Shown: positions 46,503-54,493 of the stretch, piece by piece
Numbering within the stretch: position 1 is the stretch's first letter
How the letters are laid out: each line of letters opens with the position of its first letter
Assembly (NCBI RefSeq): GCF_005924265.1
Contig: NZ_VCLB01000002.1
Location: forward strand, 1 to 64,000
Length of the DNA: 64,000 nucleotides
Reading direction: 5' to 3'
Source: Martelella lutilitoris
GTDB lineage: Bacteria > Pseudomonadota > Alphaproteobacteria > Rhizobiales > Rhizobiaceae
Program-made: the position numbers and the translations under genes
Notes under the pieces: generated by a model
Databases searched by the model: none
Told to the model about the DNA's origin: nothing
What the model saw: only the letters and a program-made list of their open reading frames with translations

Positions 46503-47408
46503 ATGAGCGACAAGGATTTCATCGCAAGCCCGGCCGTCGTGGCCTATGCCGGTCGCAAGGGCGTCGACCTTTCCGATGTGGCCCGAAAATCGGGCCGCAC
46601 CAATCTGGCGCGTGAGGATGTCGACCAGCATCTGGACGGTTCCGCACCCATTGGCCCAAACGTCGGTGGGGGAGATCAGAGATACTGGGATGTCGACCAC
46701 GCCGCCTTCGGCCCGGTTACCGAAGAGCCGGTGACGCGGATCGCGAGCCTAGCCGCCGACAATCTTTCAGCCGCCAACCGGATGATCCCGCAGGTCACCC
46801 ACCACGATCGCGCCGACATGCGCGCGCTCGAAGCCTTTCGCAAAAGCCTCAAGGCGGAGGCTTCGGTCAAAGGTCTGAAGCTCACCGCGCTTGCCTTTCA
46901 CATCAAGGCGCTGTCGCTGACGCTGCAGGCCTTTCCGCTGTTCAACTCCTCGCTTTCAGCCGACGGCACGACCCTGATCCGCAAGCAGTATTGCCATATC
47001 GGCGTCGCCGTCGACACGCCGCACGGGCTGATGGTGCCGGTGATCCGCGACGCGGACCGCAAGGGGCTGTGGCAGATCTCCGCCGAAATCGCAGATCTGG
47101 CGAAGAGGGCCGGCGAGCGCAAGCTTCGGCCTGACGAAATGGGCGGGGCGTCGATGTCCGTTTCCAATCTCGGCGGCATTGGCGGCACGGCGTTCACGCC
47201 GCTCGTCAACCCGCCGGAGGTCGCCATTCTCGGGATCACGCGGGCGGAAACCGTGCCGGTCTGGGAGAACGAGGCCTGGCAGCCGGTGCTGATGGCGCCG
47301 CTCGACCTTTCCTATGATCACCGGGTGATCAACGGCGCGGATGCCGCGCGTTTCCTCAGCCATTATGCCCGGTTGCTCGCCGATCCGCGGCGTATGCTGT
47401 TTGCCTGA
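46503..47408 (+). CDS. 2-oxoacid dehydrogenase E2 catalytic subunit without lipoyl domain
   Basis: 301 residues. It begins with a peripheral-subunit-binding domain (ASPAVVAYAGRKGVDLSDVA, residues ~8-45), followed by the full acyltransferase core (~75-301) with GVAVDTPHGLMVPVIRDA and SVSNLGGIGGTAFTPLVNPPE. The active-site motif is DHRVING (His273, Asn277); Asn in place of Asp also occurs in some AceF proteins. There is no lipoyl domain, and the start at 46503 leaves no room for one, since it is two bases after the aldehyde dehydrogenase gene. It must receive acyl groups from the di-lipoyl protein at 43711. No E3 gene is in this window. Confidence 0.87.
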   Translation: MSDKDFIASPAVVAYAGRKGVDLSDVARKSGRTNLAREDVDQHLDGSAPIGPNVGGGDQRYWDVDHAAFGPVTEEPVTRIASLAADNLSAANRMIPQVTHHDRADMRALEAFRKSLKAEASVKGLKLTALAFHIKALSLTLQAFPLFNSSLSADGTTLIRKQYCHIGVAVDTPHGLMVPVIRDADRKGLWQISAEIADLAKRAGERKLRPDEMGGASMSVSNLGGIGGTAFTPLVNPPEVAILGITRAETVPVWENEAWQPVLMAPLDLSYDHRVINGADAARFLSHYARLLADPRRMLFA

Positions 47409-47450
47409 GGCTTAGCGGATCTCAGATGTTTCCGTCCGGCCGCAAAACGC

Positions 47451-47978
47451 TCACGGGGCCTCGTCCGTCTCATCTGTTCTTTTCGCGCGCTCGGACAGCG
47501 TGTCGAGCACGAATTCGAGTTCGTTCAGGAGCGCCTGGATCCTGTCGCGACCGAGAAGCGCCTCGATCTCGTTATAGATCGCGACGCTGTCTTTCGAGGC
47601 GGTGCGGATCAGCGCCTTGCCCTCTTGCGAGAGCTGAACGATCGTGTGCCGCCGGTCGGCGGGATCCTTGCTCACGAGAATGAGATTGCGCGCCTCCAGC
47701 GCCTTCAAGATGCGCGTCAGGCTCGGCGGCAGCACGCAGGCCGCTCCGGCAAGCTTGGAGGCATCAAGGGAGCCTGCCTCGAACAGCACGCGGATGACCC
47801 GCCACTGCTGCTCCGTCACGTCGTATTTTCTGAGCATCGGCCGGAACAGTTCCATGACCGCCTCGCGGGAGCGCAGAAGCGCGATCGGCAGGGTTCGCCG
47901 CGTCTCGGCAAGCTGAAAGCCGTCCTTATAGACGGCCGTCTCCCGCTTTGCGCCTTCAGCCCGGTTTTCGTTCGCCAC
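47451..47978 (-). CDS. hpaR: MarR-family regulator of homoprotocatechuate degradation (HpaR-like)
   Basis: 175 residues with a GTG start behind GGGGAGA. The winged-helix core shows RTLPIALLRSREAVMELFRP, EQQWRVIRVLFEAG and DPADRRHTIVQLS, all typical of HpaR. It is divergent from the hpa genes and probably represses them via the palindrome at 48049-48060. It converges with the E2 gene 42 bases away. Since the operon it controls is damaged, its present role is uncertain. Confidence 0.88.
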   Translation of the reverse strand: MANENRAEGAKRETAVYKDGFQLAETRRTLPIALLRSREAVMELFRPMLRKYDVTEQQWRVIRVLFEAGSLDASKLAGAACVLPPSLTRILKALEARNLILVSKDPADRRHTIVQLSQEGKALIRTASKDSVAIYNEIEALLGRDRIQALLNELEFVLDTLSERAKRTDETDEAP

Positions 47979-48048
47979 TTTGTCTCCCCTCTATTTTCAT
48001 TCTCTTCCTCATGTTGAAAAAAAACCGGCTTGACAAGAGACTTAAAAC

Positions 48049-48060
48049 TTAACACGTTAA
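48049..48060. promoter_or_regulatory. Candidate HpaR operator
   Basis: TTAACACGTTAA is an inverted repeat (TTAAC / GTTAA, 2-nt spacer) in the hpaR-hpa intergenic region, 14 bases after a -35-like TTGACA (48030-48035). Its place would suit repression of the rightward promoter. Confidence 0.5.
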
Positions 48061-48182
48061 TTGTATGTCGGGTTCCGGCATGAATGACCATGGATCCCTC
48101 ATGCGGAACTGCCGAGAAAGAGAGCGGTTCACGCCAGGCGTGAGAACGCTCCGGCCGGCGGAGGCGGGCTGGGAGGAGCAAC

Positions 48183-48317
48183 GTGCCACATCTGAGACTT
48201 GACTATTCCGCGCCCCTGGCGCTGGAGACGGACATGGCTGGCCTGTGCGAGACCTTGCGCGCAGCCCGGATGTCGATGCCTCGGTTGCCTTCTACAACGA
48301 GATCGGTTTCCGCGTGA
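48183..48317 (+). pseudogene. hpaF: Truncated 5' end of 5-carboxymethyl-2-hydroxymuconate isomerase gene (hpaF')
   Basis: A GTG start with a GGGAGGAG Shine-Dalgarno opens a frame whose first ~28 codons read like the N-terminus of the isomerase (MPHLRLDYS..., DMAGLCETLRAA). A normal protein is ~125 residues, and the N-terminal Pro used in catalysis is in place. Near 48258-48268 the similarity ends abruptly and the following DNA encodes HpaD in another frame. The isomerase frame then stops after 44 codons. Only a fragment of the gene remains. Confidence 0.75.
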
Positions 48318-48778
48318 CGGAATATACCGAGGACGAGGAGACCGGAAAGCTCTGGGCCGCCTGGACCCATCGCAAGGGCGGCGTGCACGATATCGCCTTT
48401 ACCAATGGGCGCGGTCCGCGCCTGCACCACACCGCCTTCTGGGTGCCGCCGCCGCTCAACATTATCGACCTCTGTGACCTGATGGCGACGACCGGCTATG
48501 TCTCGAACATTGAGCGCGGGCCCGGCCGCCACGGCATCTCCAATGCCTTCTTCCTCTACATCCTCGATCCCGACGGACATCGCATCGAGATCTACTGTTC
48601 TGATTACCAGACGGTCGCCCCCGATCTCGAGCCGATCAAATGGGACCTGAAGGACCCGCAGCGCCAGACGCTCTGGGGCGCGCCGGCGCCGAAGAGCTGG
48701 TTCGAGCACGGCTCGCTGTTTGCCGATGTGGAGCCGGCGGAGCCGCTCCTGAAGGCTCAGCCGATCATCGCACCCTGA
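48245..48778 (+). pseudogene. hpaD: 3,4-dihydroxyphenylacetate 2,3-dioxygenase, C-terminal half only ('hpaD)
   Basis: About 172 residues are strongly HpaD-like from SPDVDASVAFYNEIGF onward (WMHRKGGVHDIAF-type core, GPGRHGISNAFFLY, DLKDPQRQTLWGAP). Intact type I extradiol dioxygenases of this kind are ~320 residues. The missing part includes the N-terminal domain and the first iron-ligand His (the LDHFN motif). The second His (RLHHTAFW) and the Glu (HRIEIYC) remain. It joins the hpaF fragment out of frame; a GTG at 48245 is the only in-frame start, and it has no clear Shine-Dalgarno. It is probably non-functional. Confidence 0.85.
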
Positions 48779-48809
48779 TTGCTTCAGCGGCATTGCCCGA
48801 GGAGAAAAT

Positions 48810-49688
48810 ATGACCCGTCAAATCCCCGCCCGCATCGCAAGCTTCAGGGTGCATGGCCATATCGGTTGCGGCCTCGTCACCGATGAGGGCGTGATCGACC
48901 TGTCGAAGGATTTTCTGCCAAACTTTCCCGATCTGCGCGCGGTCATCGAAGCCGGCGCGCTTGCCCGCCTGGTGGCTGCCGGCGAAGGCCGGAAGCCTGA
49001 CGTCCGGCTTGATGAGATCGAATATCTGATCCCGATTGCAAATCCGGAAAAGCTCATCTGCGTCGGCGTCAATTTTCCTGATCGCAACGAGGAATACAAG
49101 GACGGGCAGGCGGCACCTTCGAAGCCGTCATTGTTTATCCGGTTCCCGCGGTCCTTCACCGGCCACGAAAGACCGCTGATCCGGCCGCCGGAAAGCGAGC
49201 AGCTCGATTACGAAGGCGAGATTGTCATCGTCATCGGCAAGGGCGGGCGACGCATCGCCGAAGTCGATGCCTATGATCACATCGCCGCGTTGTCGCTCTG
49301 CAATGAAGGCACGATCCGCGACTGGGCGCGACACGCGAAGTTCAACGTCACCCAGGGCAAGAACTGGGACCGTTCCGGCTCCATCGGCCCCTGGCTTGTG
49401 CCCTTCACCGATGCCGCCCAACTCGACGACATCGAACTGACCACCCGCGTCAACGGCGAGGTGCGCCAGCACGACCGCACGAGCCGGATGATGTTCTCCT
49501 TCCGCTATATCCTCTCCTACATCTCCACTTTCGCCACGCTTGTGCCTGGCGATGTCATCGTCTGCGGCACGCCGACCGGGGCGGGGGCGCGCTTCGATCC
49601 ACCGGTCTGGCTCAAGCCGGGCGACGTGATCGAGGTCGAGGCCGATGGCATCGGCGTGCTGCGCAACGGCGTGGAGGATGAGGGATGA
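48810..49688 (+). CDS. hpaG: Fumarylacetoacetate hydrolase-family enzyme, HpaG-like decarboxylase/isomerase
   Basis: 292 residues of the FAH family: the core KLICVGVNFPDRNEEY, the metal-ligand region LDYEGEIVIVIGKG and the GDVIVCGTPTGAG loop. HpaG enzymes decarboxylate 5-oxopent-3-ene-1,2,5-tricarboxylate and isomerise the product in the homoprotocatechuate meta pathway. The assignment rests on its place before hpaH and hpaI; by sequence alone it could be another FAH-family acylpyruvate hydrolase. A GAGGAG precedes the ATG, and its stop codon overlaps the hpaH start. Confidence 0.82.
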   Translation: MTRQIPARIASFRVHGHIGCGLVTDEGVIDLSKDFLPNFPDLRAVIEAGALARLVAAGEGRKPDVRLDEIEYLIPIANPEKLICVGVNFPDRNEEYKDGQAAPSKPSLFIRFPRSFTGHERPLIRPPESEQLDYEGEIVIVIGKGGRRIAEVDAYDHIAALSLCNEGTIRDWARHAKFNVTQGKNWDRSGSIGPWLVPFTDAAQLDDIELTTRVNGEVRQHDRTSRMMFSFRYILSYISTFATLVPGDVIVCGTPTGAGARFDPPVWLKPGDVIEVEADGIGVLRNGVEDEG

Positions 49689-50491
49689 GCCTTGATCGGG
49701 AAGATGTCCGCGCTGCCGCCGAACGGCTGTTCGATGCGGAGAAGATGGGAAAGCAGATCGGCTTGCTGAGCCTAGCCTATCCCGGCATGACCATGGACGA
49801 CGCCTATGCGGTGCAAACCGAACTGATGCGGCTGAAAGCCGGGGGCGGACGAAAAGTCATCGGCTGGAAGATCGGGCTCACCTCGAAGGCGATGCAATAT
49901 GCGCTCAATATTTCGACGCCCGATTCAGGCGTGCTGTTCGATGACATGGCCTTCGACAATGACGCGACGGTACCGAAGGGTCGTTTCATCCAGCCGCGCA
50001 TCGAGGCCGAGATCGCCTTCGTCATGAAGGCCCCGCTTGCAGGCGGCGACGTAACGCGCGACGATGTGCTCGCTGCCACGGATCATGTCGCGCCGTCGAT
50101 CGAGATCCTCGACACGCGCATCCTGCGCGCGGACCCCGAGACCGGCAAGACGCGCACGATCGTCGACACGATTTCCGACAACGCCGCCAACGCCGGGATC
50201 GTGCTCGGCAACAAACGCCACGCGGTCAATGCCTTCGACCTCAGATGGGTCGGCAGCATCGTCTCCCGCAACCGCGCTGTGGAGGAAACGGGGCTCGGCG
50301 CCGGCGTGCTGAATGATCCGGTCGAGGGGATTGTCTGGCTGGCCCGTCGTATGGCTCAATACGGCCAGCGGATCGAGGCGGGGCAGGTGATTCTGTCGGG
50401 CTCCTTTATCCGCCCCGTCGAATGTCCGGCAGGTTCCGTGATCGAGGCGGATTTCGGGGCTTTCGGCAGGGTCGGTTGCCGGTTCGAATAG
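49685..50491 (+). CDS. hpaH: 2-oxo-hept-3-ene-1,7-dioate hydratase
   Basis: 268 residues of the MhpD/HpaH hydratase family, close to the usual length of 267. Characteristic segments are GWKIGLTSKAMQ, PRIEAEIAFVMK, VAPSIEILDTRI and ILSGSFIRPVECPAGS. It adds water to the dienoate formed by HpaG, giving the HpaI substrate. The ATG overlaps the hpaG stop codon by four bases. Confidence 0.9.
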   Translation: MSLDREDVRAAAERLFDAEKMGKQIGLLSLAYPGMTMDDAYAVQTELMRLKAGGGRKVIGWKIGLTSKAMQYALNISTPDSGVLFDDMAFDNDATVPKGRFIQPRIEAEIAFVMKAPLAGGDVTRDDVLAATDHVAPSIEILDTRILRADPETGKTRTIVDTISDNAANAGIVLGNKRHAVNAFDLRWVGSIVSRNRAVEETGLGAGVLNDPVEGIVWLARRMAQYGQRIEAGQVILSGSFIRPVECPAGSVIEADFGAFGRVGCRFE

Positions 50492-50502
50492 GAGAGGCAC
50501 AG

Positions 50503-51264
50503 ATGCCTGTAGAGAAAAACGAATTCAAGGCCGCGCTGAAGCGCGGCGAACAGAAGATCGGCCTGTGGCTCGGTCTGGGCGAAGCGACGACGGCGGAGCT
50601 TTGCGCCCAGGCCGGTTTCGACTGGCTGCTGGTCGATGGCGAGCACGGGCCGAACGACCTTCGCTCGATCCTCGATCAGCTTCGTGCGCTGGCCGCCTTT
50701 GATCCGGCCGTCGTGGTGCGCCCGCCCTCTGATGACCGGGCGCTCATGAAGCAGTATCTGGATATCGGCGTGCGCAATTTCCTGGTGCCGATGATCGAGA
50801 GCGGCCTCCAGGCTTCGGAAGTCGTGCGCTCCGTCCGCTATCCGCCCGAAGGCGTGCGCGGCATCGGCGCCGCGCTTGCCCGCGCCTCGCTCTACAACAC
50901 CGTCTCCGACTATCTTTCAACGGCGAACGGCGAGATTTGCGTGTTGCTCCAGGTCGAAAGCCGTGCGGGCATCGCCGCTCTTGACGATATTCTCGCCACA
51001 GAGGGCGTCGACGGCGTGTTCGTCGGTCCCTCCGATCTTGCCGCTGACATGGGCTTTCCCGGAGATGTCGGCGCGCCGGAGGTGCAGGAGACGGTCTTGG
51101 ACGCGCTGGAACGCATCAAGGCATCGGACAAGGCCGCCGGCATTCTCATCGGCGATGCCGAGCTTACGAAGAAATACCAGCAGATGGGCGTCGAGTTTCT
51201 CGCCGTCGGCACGGATGTCGGCGTCTTCGTGAACGGGTTGAAGGCGCTGCGCCAGCAATTCTAG
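50503..51264 (+). CDS. hpaI: 4-hydroxy-2-oxoheptanedioate aldolase
   Basis: 253 residues of the class II HpcH/HpaI aldolase family. The metal/substrate motifs are GFDWLLVDGEHGPNDL, Arg in VVRPPS, and VFVGPSDLAADMG. It splits 4-hydroxy-2-oxoheptanedioate to pyruvate and succinic semialdehyde. The ATG at 50503 has GGAGAGG upstream. It is the last hpa gene before the integrated element. Confidence 0.91.
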   Translation: MPVEKNEFKAALKRGEQKIGLWLGLGEATTAELCAQAGFDWLLVDGEHGPNDLRSILDQLRALAAFDPAVVVRPPSDDRALMKQYLDIGVRNFLVPMIESGLQASEVVRSVRYPPEGVRGIGAALARASLYNTVSDYLSTANGEICVLLQVESRAGIAALDDILATEGVDGVFVGPSDLAADMGFPGDVGAPEVQETVLDALERIKASDKAAGILIGDAELTKKYQQMGVEFLAVGTDVGVFVNGLKALRQQF

Positions 51265-51504
51265 TCGCTGCCCGTTTCAGCTGGCAGTGTCCCGGTATTC
51301 GATCGCCTGGGCCGGCATGGCCGTGCCCGGGCCGGGCCTGAAACAGGACAGGCAGAAGGTGCGCAACCAAAATAGAGGCCGAAAAGTGCTGCCACTCGAT
51401 GTTGCGCTCCGCGTCATGCGATTTTGCGTGCTACAAATCGAAAAACCGACTTTTGTCGCAAATTCGGCGTTTCCGTGTCGGACGACAGAAAGAAAAAATT
51501 AGAG
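51265..51504. other. Non-coding stretch between hpaI and the integrated element
   Basis: No convincing gene is seen. The stretch is GC-rich near hpaI, then turns AT-richer towards the left attachment site (runs of A and T from ~51,480). No clear terminator was found for the hpa operon. Confidence 0.5.
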
Positions 51505-51523
51505 TTTTTGGTGGGCCTGGAGG
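51505..51523 (+). repeat. Left attachment site (attL), 19-bp direct repeat
   Basis: The sequence TTTTTGGTGGGCCTGGAGG is identical to 55791-55809. It contains the last 15 bases of the tRNA-Ile(CAT) gene in inverted sense, but no further tRNA sequence. Confidence 0.85.
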
Positions 51524-51557
51524 ACTTCTGAAAGGCCCAGAAGAACAAAGCGTTAGG

Positions 51558-51773
51558 GTGGCGAACGCGGGAAGCCCGGCCACTGAAAACATTAGAAAAA
51601 ATGCAGGCTTGGCGAACCAGTTTGACGCCGGTTCAAATGAAATCGCCGCCCGCGACGGCTATCGGGGCGGCGACAATAACGGCACGAATGCCGAAAACAG
51701 TGCACAACGTTTTTATCAGGCTCAAGCGGCTGATGCAATCGAGGCGTCCGCCCATCGAAACGCGGGGGTGTGA
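51558..51773 (+). CDS. Hypothetical small protein at the left end of the element
   Basis: A possible 71-residue product from the GTG at 51558 (VANAGSPATENIRKNAGL...). It is rich in Ala, Asn and Gly with no recognisable domain. The same frame is open through the attachment site, so coding is uncertain. Its stop codon is one base before the ATG of the helix-turn-helix gene, which is the only positional support. Confidence 0.3.
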   Translation: MANAGSPATENIRKNAGLANQFDAGSNEIAARDGYRGGDNNGTNAENSAQRFYQAQAADAIEASAHRNAGV

Positions 51774-51774
51774 C

Positions 51775-52188
51775 ATGGCGCTCTTGCGAGAAAATGACGT
51801 CCTGTTTGCCTACAAGGCGCTGAACCTTATTCCGGGTCTGCCGGAAGCCTCACGGCGCGTTGCCGGTGCGATCCTCGATCACTTCAACAAGAAGGACGGG
51901 CAATGCGATCCGGGTATTGAACGGCTGTCGCGCATGCTCGGTTTGAACCGTTCAACCGTCATCCGTGCGACGGAGAAACTGGACGAACTCGGCCTGATCG
52001 AGAAGGACAGTCATGGCGGCAAAGCGCATCGTGCCAGCTACAAGCCGAACTGGGCGTATTTCAGGGCCATTGTCGAGGATTTCCAACTTGACGGCGGACC
52101 TGATTGCCGCGCTCGAACTGGACGACGTGACCGGCACCACGGCGTTTCTGACCAATCCCGGTGTCATGAACGCTTGCCGCAAGCTTAA
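51775..52188 (+). CDS. Helix-turn-helix protein, 3' end replaced by out-of-frame capsid sequence
   Basis: 137 residues as it stands. Residues ~5-103 form a helix-turn-helix domain of the HTH_36/replication-initiator type (CDPGIERLSRMLGLNRSTVIRATEKL). From about residue 104 the sequence (DGGPDCRARTGRRDRHH...) is the out-of-frame reading of the neighbouring capsid gene, so the natural C-terminus has been lost. It may still make a small DNA-binding protein. A weak GGGGG lies before the ATG. Confidence 0.6.
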   Translation: MALLRENDVLFAYKALNLIPGLPEASRRVAGAILDHFNKKDGQCDPGIERLSRMLGLNRSTVIRATEKLDELGLIEKDSHGGKAHRASYKPNWAYFRAIVEDFQLDGGPDCRARTGRRDRHHGVSDQSRCHERLPQA

Positions 52189-52471
52189 GGATGGCGACGG
52201 CCACGGTTACACCATGGCCGAACTGTTCCACGGCAAGCCGGTGGAAGCCTCGACACAGGTTCCCGCCGATCTTGGGGCCGATGAAGACAAGTCGGCACTG
52301 ATCTATGGCCAGTGGGGCGAACTCTACATGGGGTACTGGTCGGCGGTCGATATCCTGATCAATCCCTATCACCCCGACGTTGCCAGCAATGGCGGCGCGC
52401 TTCTGCATGCCTTCCTTGATGCCGACGTAACCGTTCGCCACGGCGAAGCCTTCGCGTTCGCGGAGGTTTGA
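52088..52471 (+). pseudogene. HK97-family major capsid protein, C-terminal fragment
   Basis: About 125 codons, in a different frame from the helix-turn-helix gene, match the end of an HK97-fold capsid protein: TTAFLTNPGVMNACRKLKDGDG, then the FHGKPVEASTQVP beta strand, GQWGELYMGYWSAVDILINP and a final VTVRHGEAFAFAEV. A full capsid protein is ~380-420 residues, so the first two thirds are missing. An in-frame ATG at 52013 lies inside helix-turn-helix sequence and would not restore the capsid fold. Confidence 0.75.
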
Positions 52472-52473
52472 TC

Positions 52474-52749
52474 ATGGTGACGCTTGCTGCCGCGAAGACG
52501 CATCTGAGCGTTGATTTTGATGATGATGAAGCCGCGATTGAACGTTTCATCGCGGCGGCAAGCGCGCATCTGGCATCCATCGGCGTTGATATGAACGCCG
52601 ATCCTCTGCCCGAACCGCTTTCAATGGCCGTGCTGATGCTTGTCGGCCATTTCTACATGAACCGCGAAGCAACCGCCGATGCGCACCTGATCGAAACGCC
52701 GCTGGCCGTTGACCGCCTGATTGCTCCTTACCGGGAGAGCTTTGCATGA
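52474..52749 (+). CDS. Phage head-tail connector protein (gp6-like)
   Basis: 91 residues with the short helical gp6 pattern (VTLAAAKTHLSVDFDDDEAAIERFIAAA; LPEPLSMAVLMLVGHFYMNRE; VDRLIAPYR). Such proteins form the ring below the portal. The ATG at 52474 has GGAGG upstream and directly follows the capsid fragment. Its stop codon overlaps the protease start. Confidence 0.8.
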   Translation: MVTLAAAKTHLSVDFDDDEAAIERFIAAASAHLASIGVDMNADPLPEPLSMAVLMLVGHFYMNREATADAHLIETPLAVDRLIAPYRESFA

Positions 52750-53282
52750 CCACTTTCGAAAAGCGGGGCCTTGCCGCTGAAATCCGCGCCAAGGGGCGCA
52801 GGCTGGAAGGCTATGCCGCGACCTTCAACAACCCCGCCATGATCGGCGGCGCATTCAGCGAAACCATTGCGCCGGGGGCTTTCTCCGGCTCGATCCGTTC
52901 GAAGGGGGATATTCTCGCCCTTGTCGATCACGATCCTGGCCGCGTTCTGGCGCGCACCCGTTCCGGTTCCTTGCGCTTGTCAGAAGACGCGCACGGCCTT
53001 GCCTTCGACCTCGACATTCCCGACACGCAGGCGGGCCGCGATGTGCTGGCGCTGGCCGAACGCGGCGACCTTGGCGGCATGTCATTCGGCTTTGCCGCAC
53101 TGGATGAAGGCCGCGACGGCAACCGCCGGGAGCTGCGCGCCGTGGATCTGTTCGAAATCTCTGTTGTGCTGGCGTGGCCCGCCTATGACGGCACGGTGAT
53201 CAACGCACGGGCTCGCCAGTCCGGAAACGGTTTCAAAGCCTATACAGCGCGTTCGCTTCGTCTTCTGGAGCTTGGCCAATGA
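52746..53282 (+). CDS. HK97-family prohead protease
   Basis: 178 residues of the phage prohead protease family (S78/U35). Visible features are LEGYAATFNNPAMIGGAFSE, the catalytic His in LVDHDPGRVLART and the Ser in GGMSFGFAA, then VDLFEISVVLAWPAYDGT. It would mature the capsid, whose gene is truncated here. Overlaps of four bases on both sides indicate an intact transcription unit. Confidence 0.9.
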   Translation: MTTFEKRGLAAEIRAKGRRLEGYAATFNNPAMIGGAFSETIAPGAFSGSIRSKGDILALVDHDPGRVLARTRSGSLRLSEDAHGLAFDLDIPDTQAGRDVLALAERGDLGGMSFGFAALDEGRDGNRRELRAVDLFEISVVLAWPAYDGTVINARARQSGNGFKAYTARSLRLLELGQ

Positions 53283-54493
53283 AACTTATTCCCAGCATTT
53301 TCAAACGCGAAACCCGCACGGCCACGATCAAGAGCGATGATCCCTACCTTGGCGAATTCTTTGGCCTGCGCGGCGGCATCGGCGGTTATGTCGATCCCGA
53401 ACGCGCTTCCGGGCAGGCTGTCGCCCATGCCTGCATAGCCGTGATCACCCAGACGCTGGCAGCGATGCCGCTGAACCTTTACCGGCGCGCGGACAATGGC
53501 GGACGTGAACGCGCCAGCGAACACCCGCTTTATGGCGTTCTGCATGATCAGGCCAATGAAACTCAAACGGCCTTCGAGGCACGGGAATACATGATTGCCG
53601 CGCTTCTGATCCACGGCAACGCCTTTGCCCGGATTGCCCGCAACAATCGCGGACAGGTGACGGCACTTTACCCGCTCGATCCCGGCGCGGTGGCCGTTGA
53701 ACAGCTTGAAAGCGGACGCCTGCGCTACCGCGTCACGGAACGCCGGGGCGTTCGGGTCTACCTTCAGGAAGAAATGCTGCATATACGCTACAGGCTTGGC
53801 CGTGACGGCGTTATGGGGCTTTCCCCGATCCAGATCACCCGCGAAGCCTTCAACCTCTCCCTGTCGCAGCAGGACGCAGCCGCCAAACAGGCGGCAAAGA
53901 GCTTTCGCATGGAGGGGTTGTTTACCTTTCCGAACCCGCTTCCGATGGACAAGAAAGTCGATGTTCTCGACAAGCTGCGCCAGAAGCTTGAAGCGAATAA
54001 CACCACGTCCGGGGTCCATGTTCTCGACGGCGGCGCTGACTTCAAAGCGGTGTCCATGTCTGCAAAGGATGCCGAATTTATCGAGCGCATGAAGCTTTCG
54101 AACCTCGATATCTGCCGGGTCTACAACGTTCCGCCGTCCGTTGCCGGCATCACCGACAATGCGACCTATTCCAACATCGATCAGGAAAGCCGGGCTTTTG
54201 TCGTGCGCTGCCTCTCACCGCTGGCGCGCAGGCTGGAACAGGCGATGAACGCGGCTTTCCTGACAGCGACAAGCCGCAAGGCTTTGTTTGTGGAGCATGA
54301 CCTTGCCGGGTTGCTGCGCGGCGACATGAAGGCCCGTTATGAGGCTTACCGCGTGGGCCGGGAATGGGGCTGGCTTTCTCCGAACGAAATCCGCGGGCTG
54401 GAAAACATGTCCGAAATCGAAGGCGGCAGCGAATACCTCTCGCCGCTCAACATGACCACGCTCGGCAACCGTGGGGAAGGTGGAGAAGGCTAA
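53279..54493 (+). CDS. HK97-family phage portal protein
   Basis: 404 residues, normal for the family. Conserved segments are ASGQAVAHACIAVITQTLAAMP, EREYMIAALLIHGNAFA-like (EAREYMIAALLIHGNAFARI), MGLSPIQITREAF and VPPSVAGITDNATYSNIDQES. It appears intact. It follows rather than precedes the protease gene, the reverse of the usual HK97 order. Confidence 0.9.
   Translation: MKLIPSIFKRETRTATIKSDDPYLGEFFGLRGGIGGYVDPERASGQAVAHACIAVITQTLAAMPLNLYRRADNGGRERASEHPLYGVLHDQANETQTAFEAREYMIAALLIHGNAFARIARNNRGQVTALYPLDPGAVAVEQLESGRLRYRVTERRGVRVYLQEEMLHIRYRLGRDGVMGLSPIQITREAFNLSLSQQDAAAKQAAKSFRMEGLFTFPNPLPMDKKVDVLDKLRQKLEANNTTSGVHVLDGGADFKAVSMSAKDAEFIERMKLSNLDICRVYNVPPSVAGITDNATYSNIDQESRAFVVRCLSPLARRLEQAMNAAFLTATSRKALFVEHDLAGLLRGDMKARYEAYRVGREWGWLSPNEIRGLENMSEIEGGSEYLSPLNMTTLGNRGEGGEG

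Noticed and set aside
48199-48477. A 92-codon open frame overlapping the start of the hpaD remnant
   Set aside because: It is Arg-rich and overlaps the clear HpaD frame; its sequence is the out-of-frame reading of conserved HpaD codons.
51505-51523. A possible second tRNA gene at the left end of the element
   Set aside because: Only the last 15 bases of the tRNA are present, with no D, anticodon or full T arm; it is an attachment-site copy.
51399-51773. A 124-codon frame running through the left attachment site
   Set aside because: It would start outside the element and cross the insertion junction, so the long form cannot be an ancestral gene. Only the part inside the element is kept, at low confidence.
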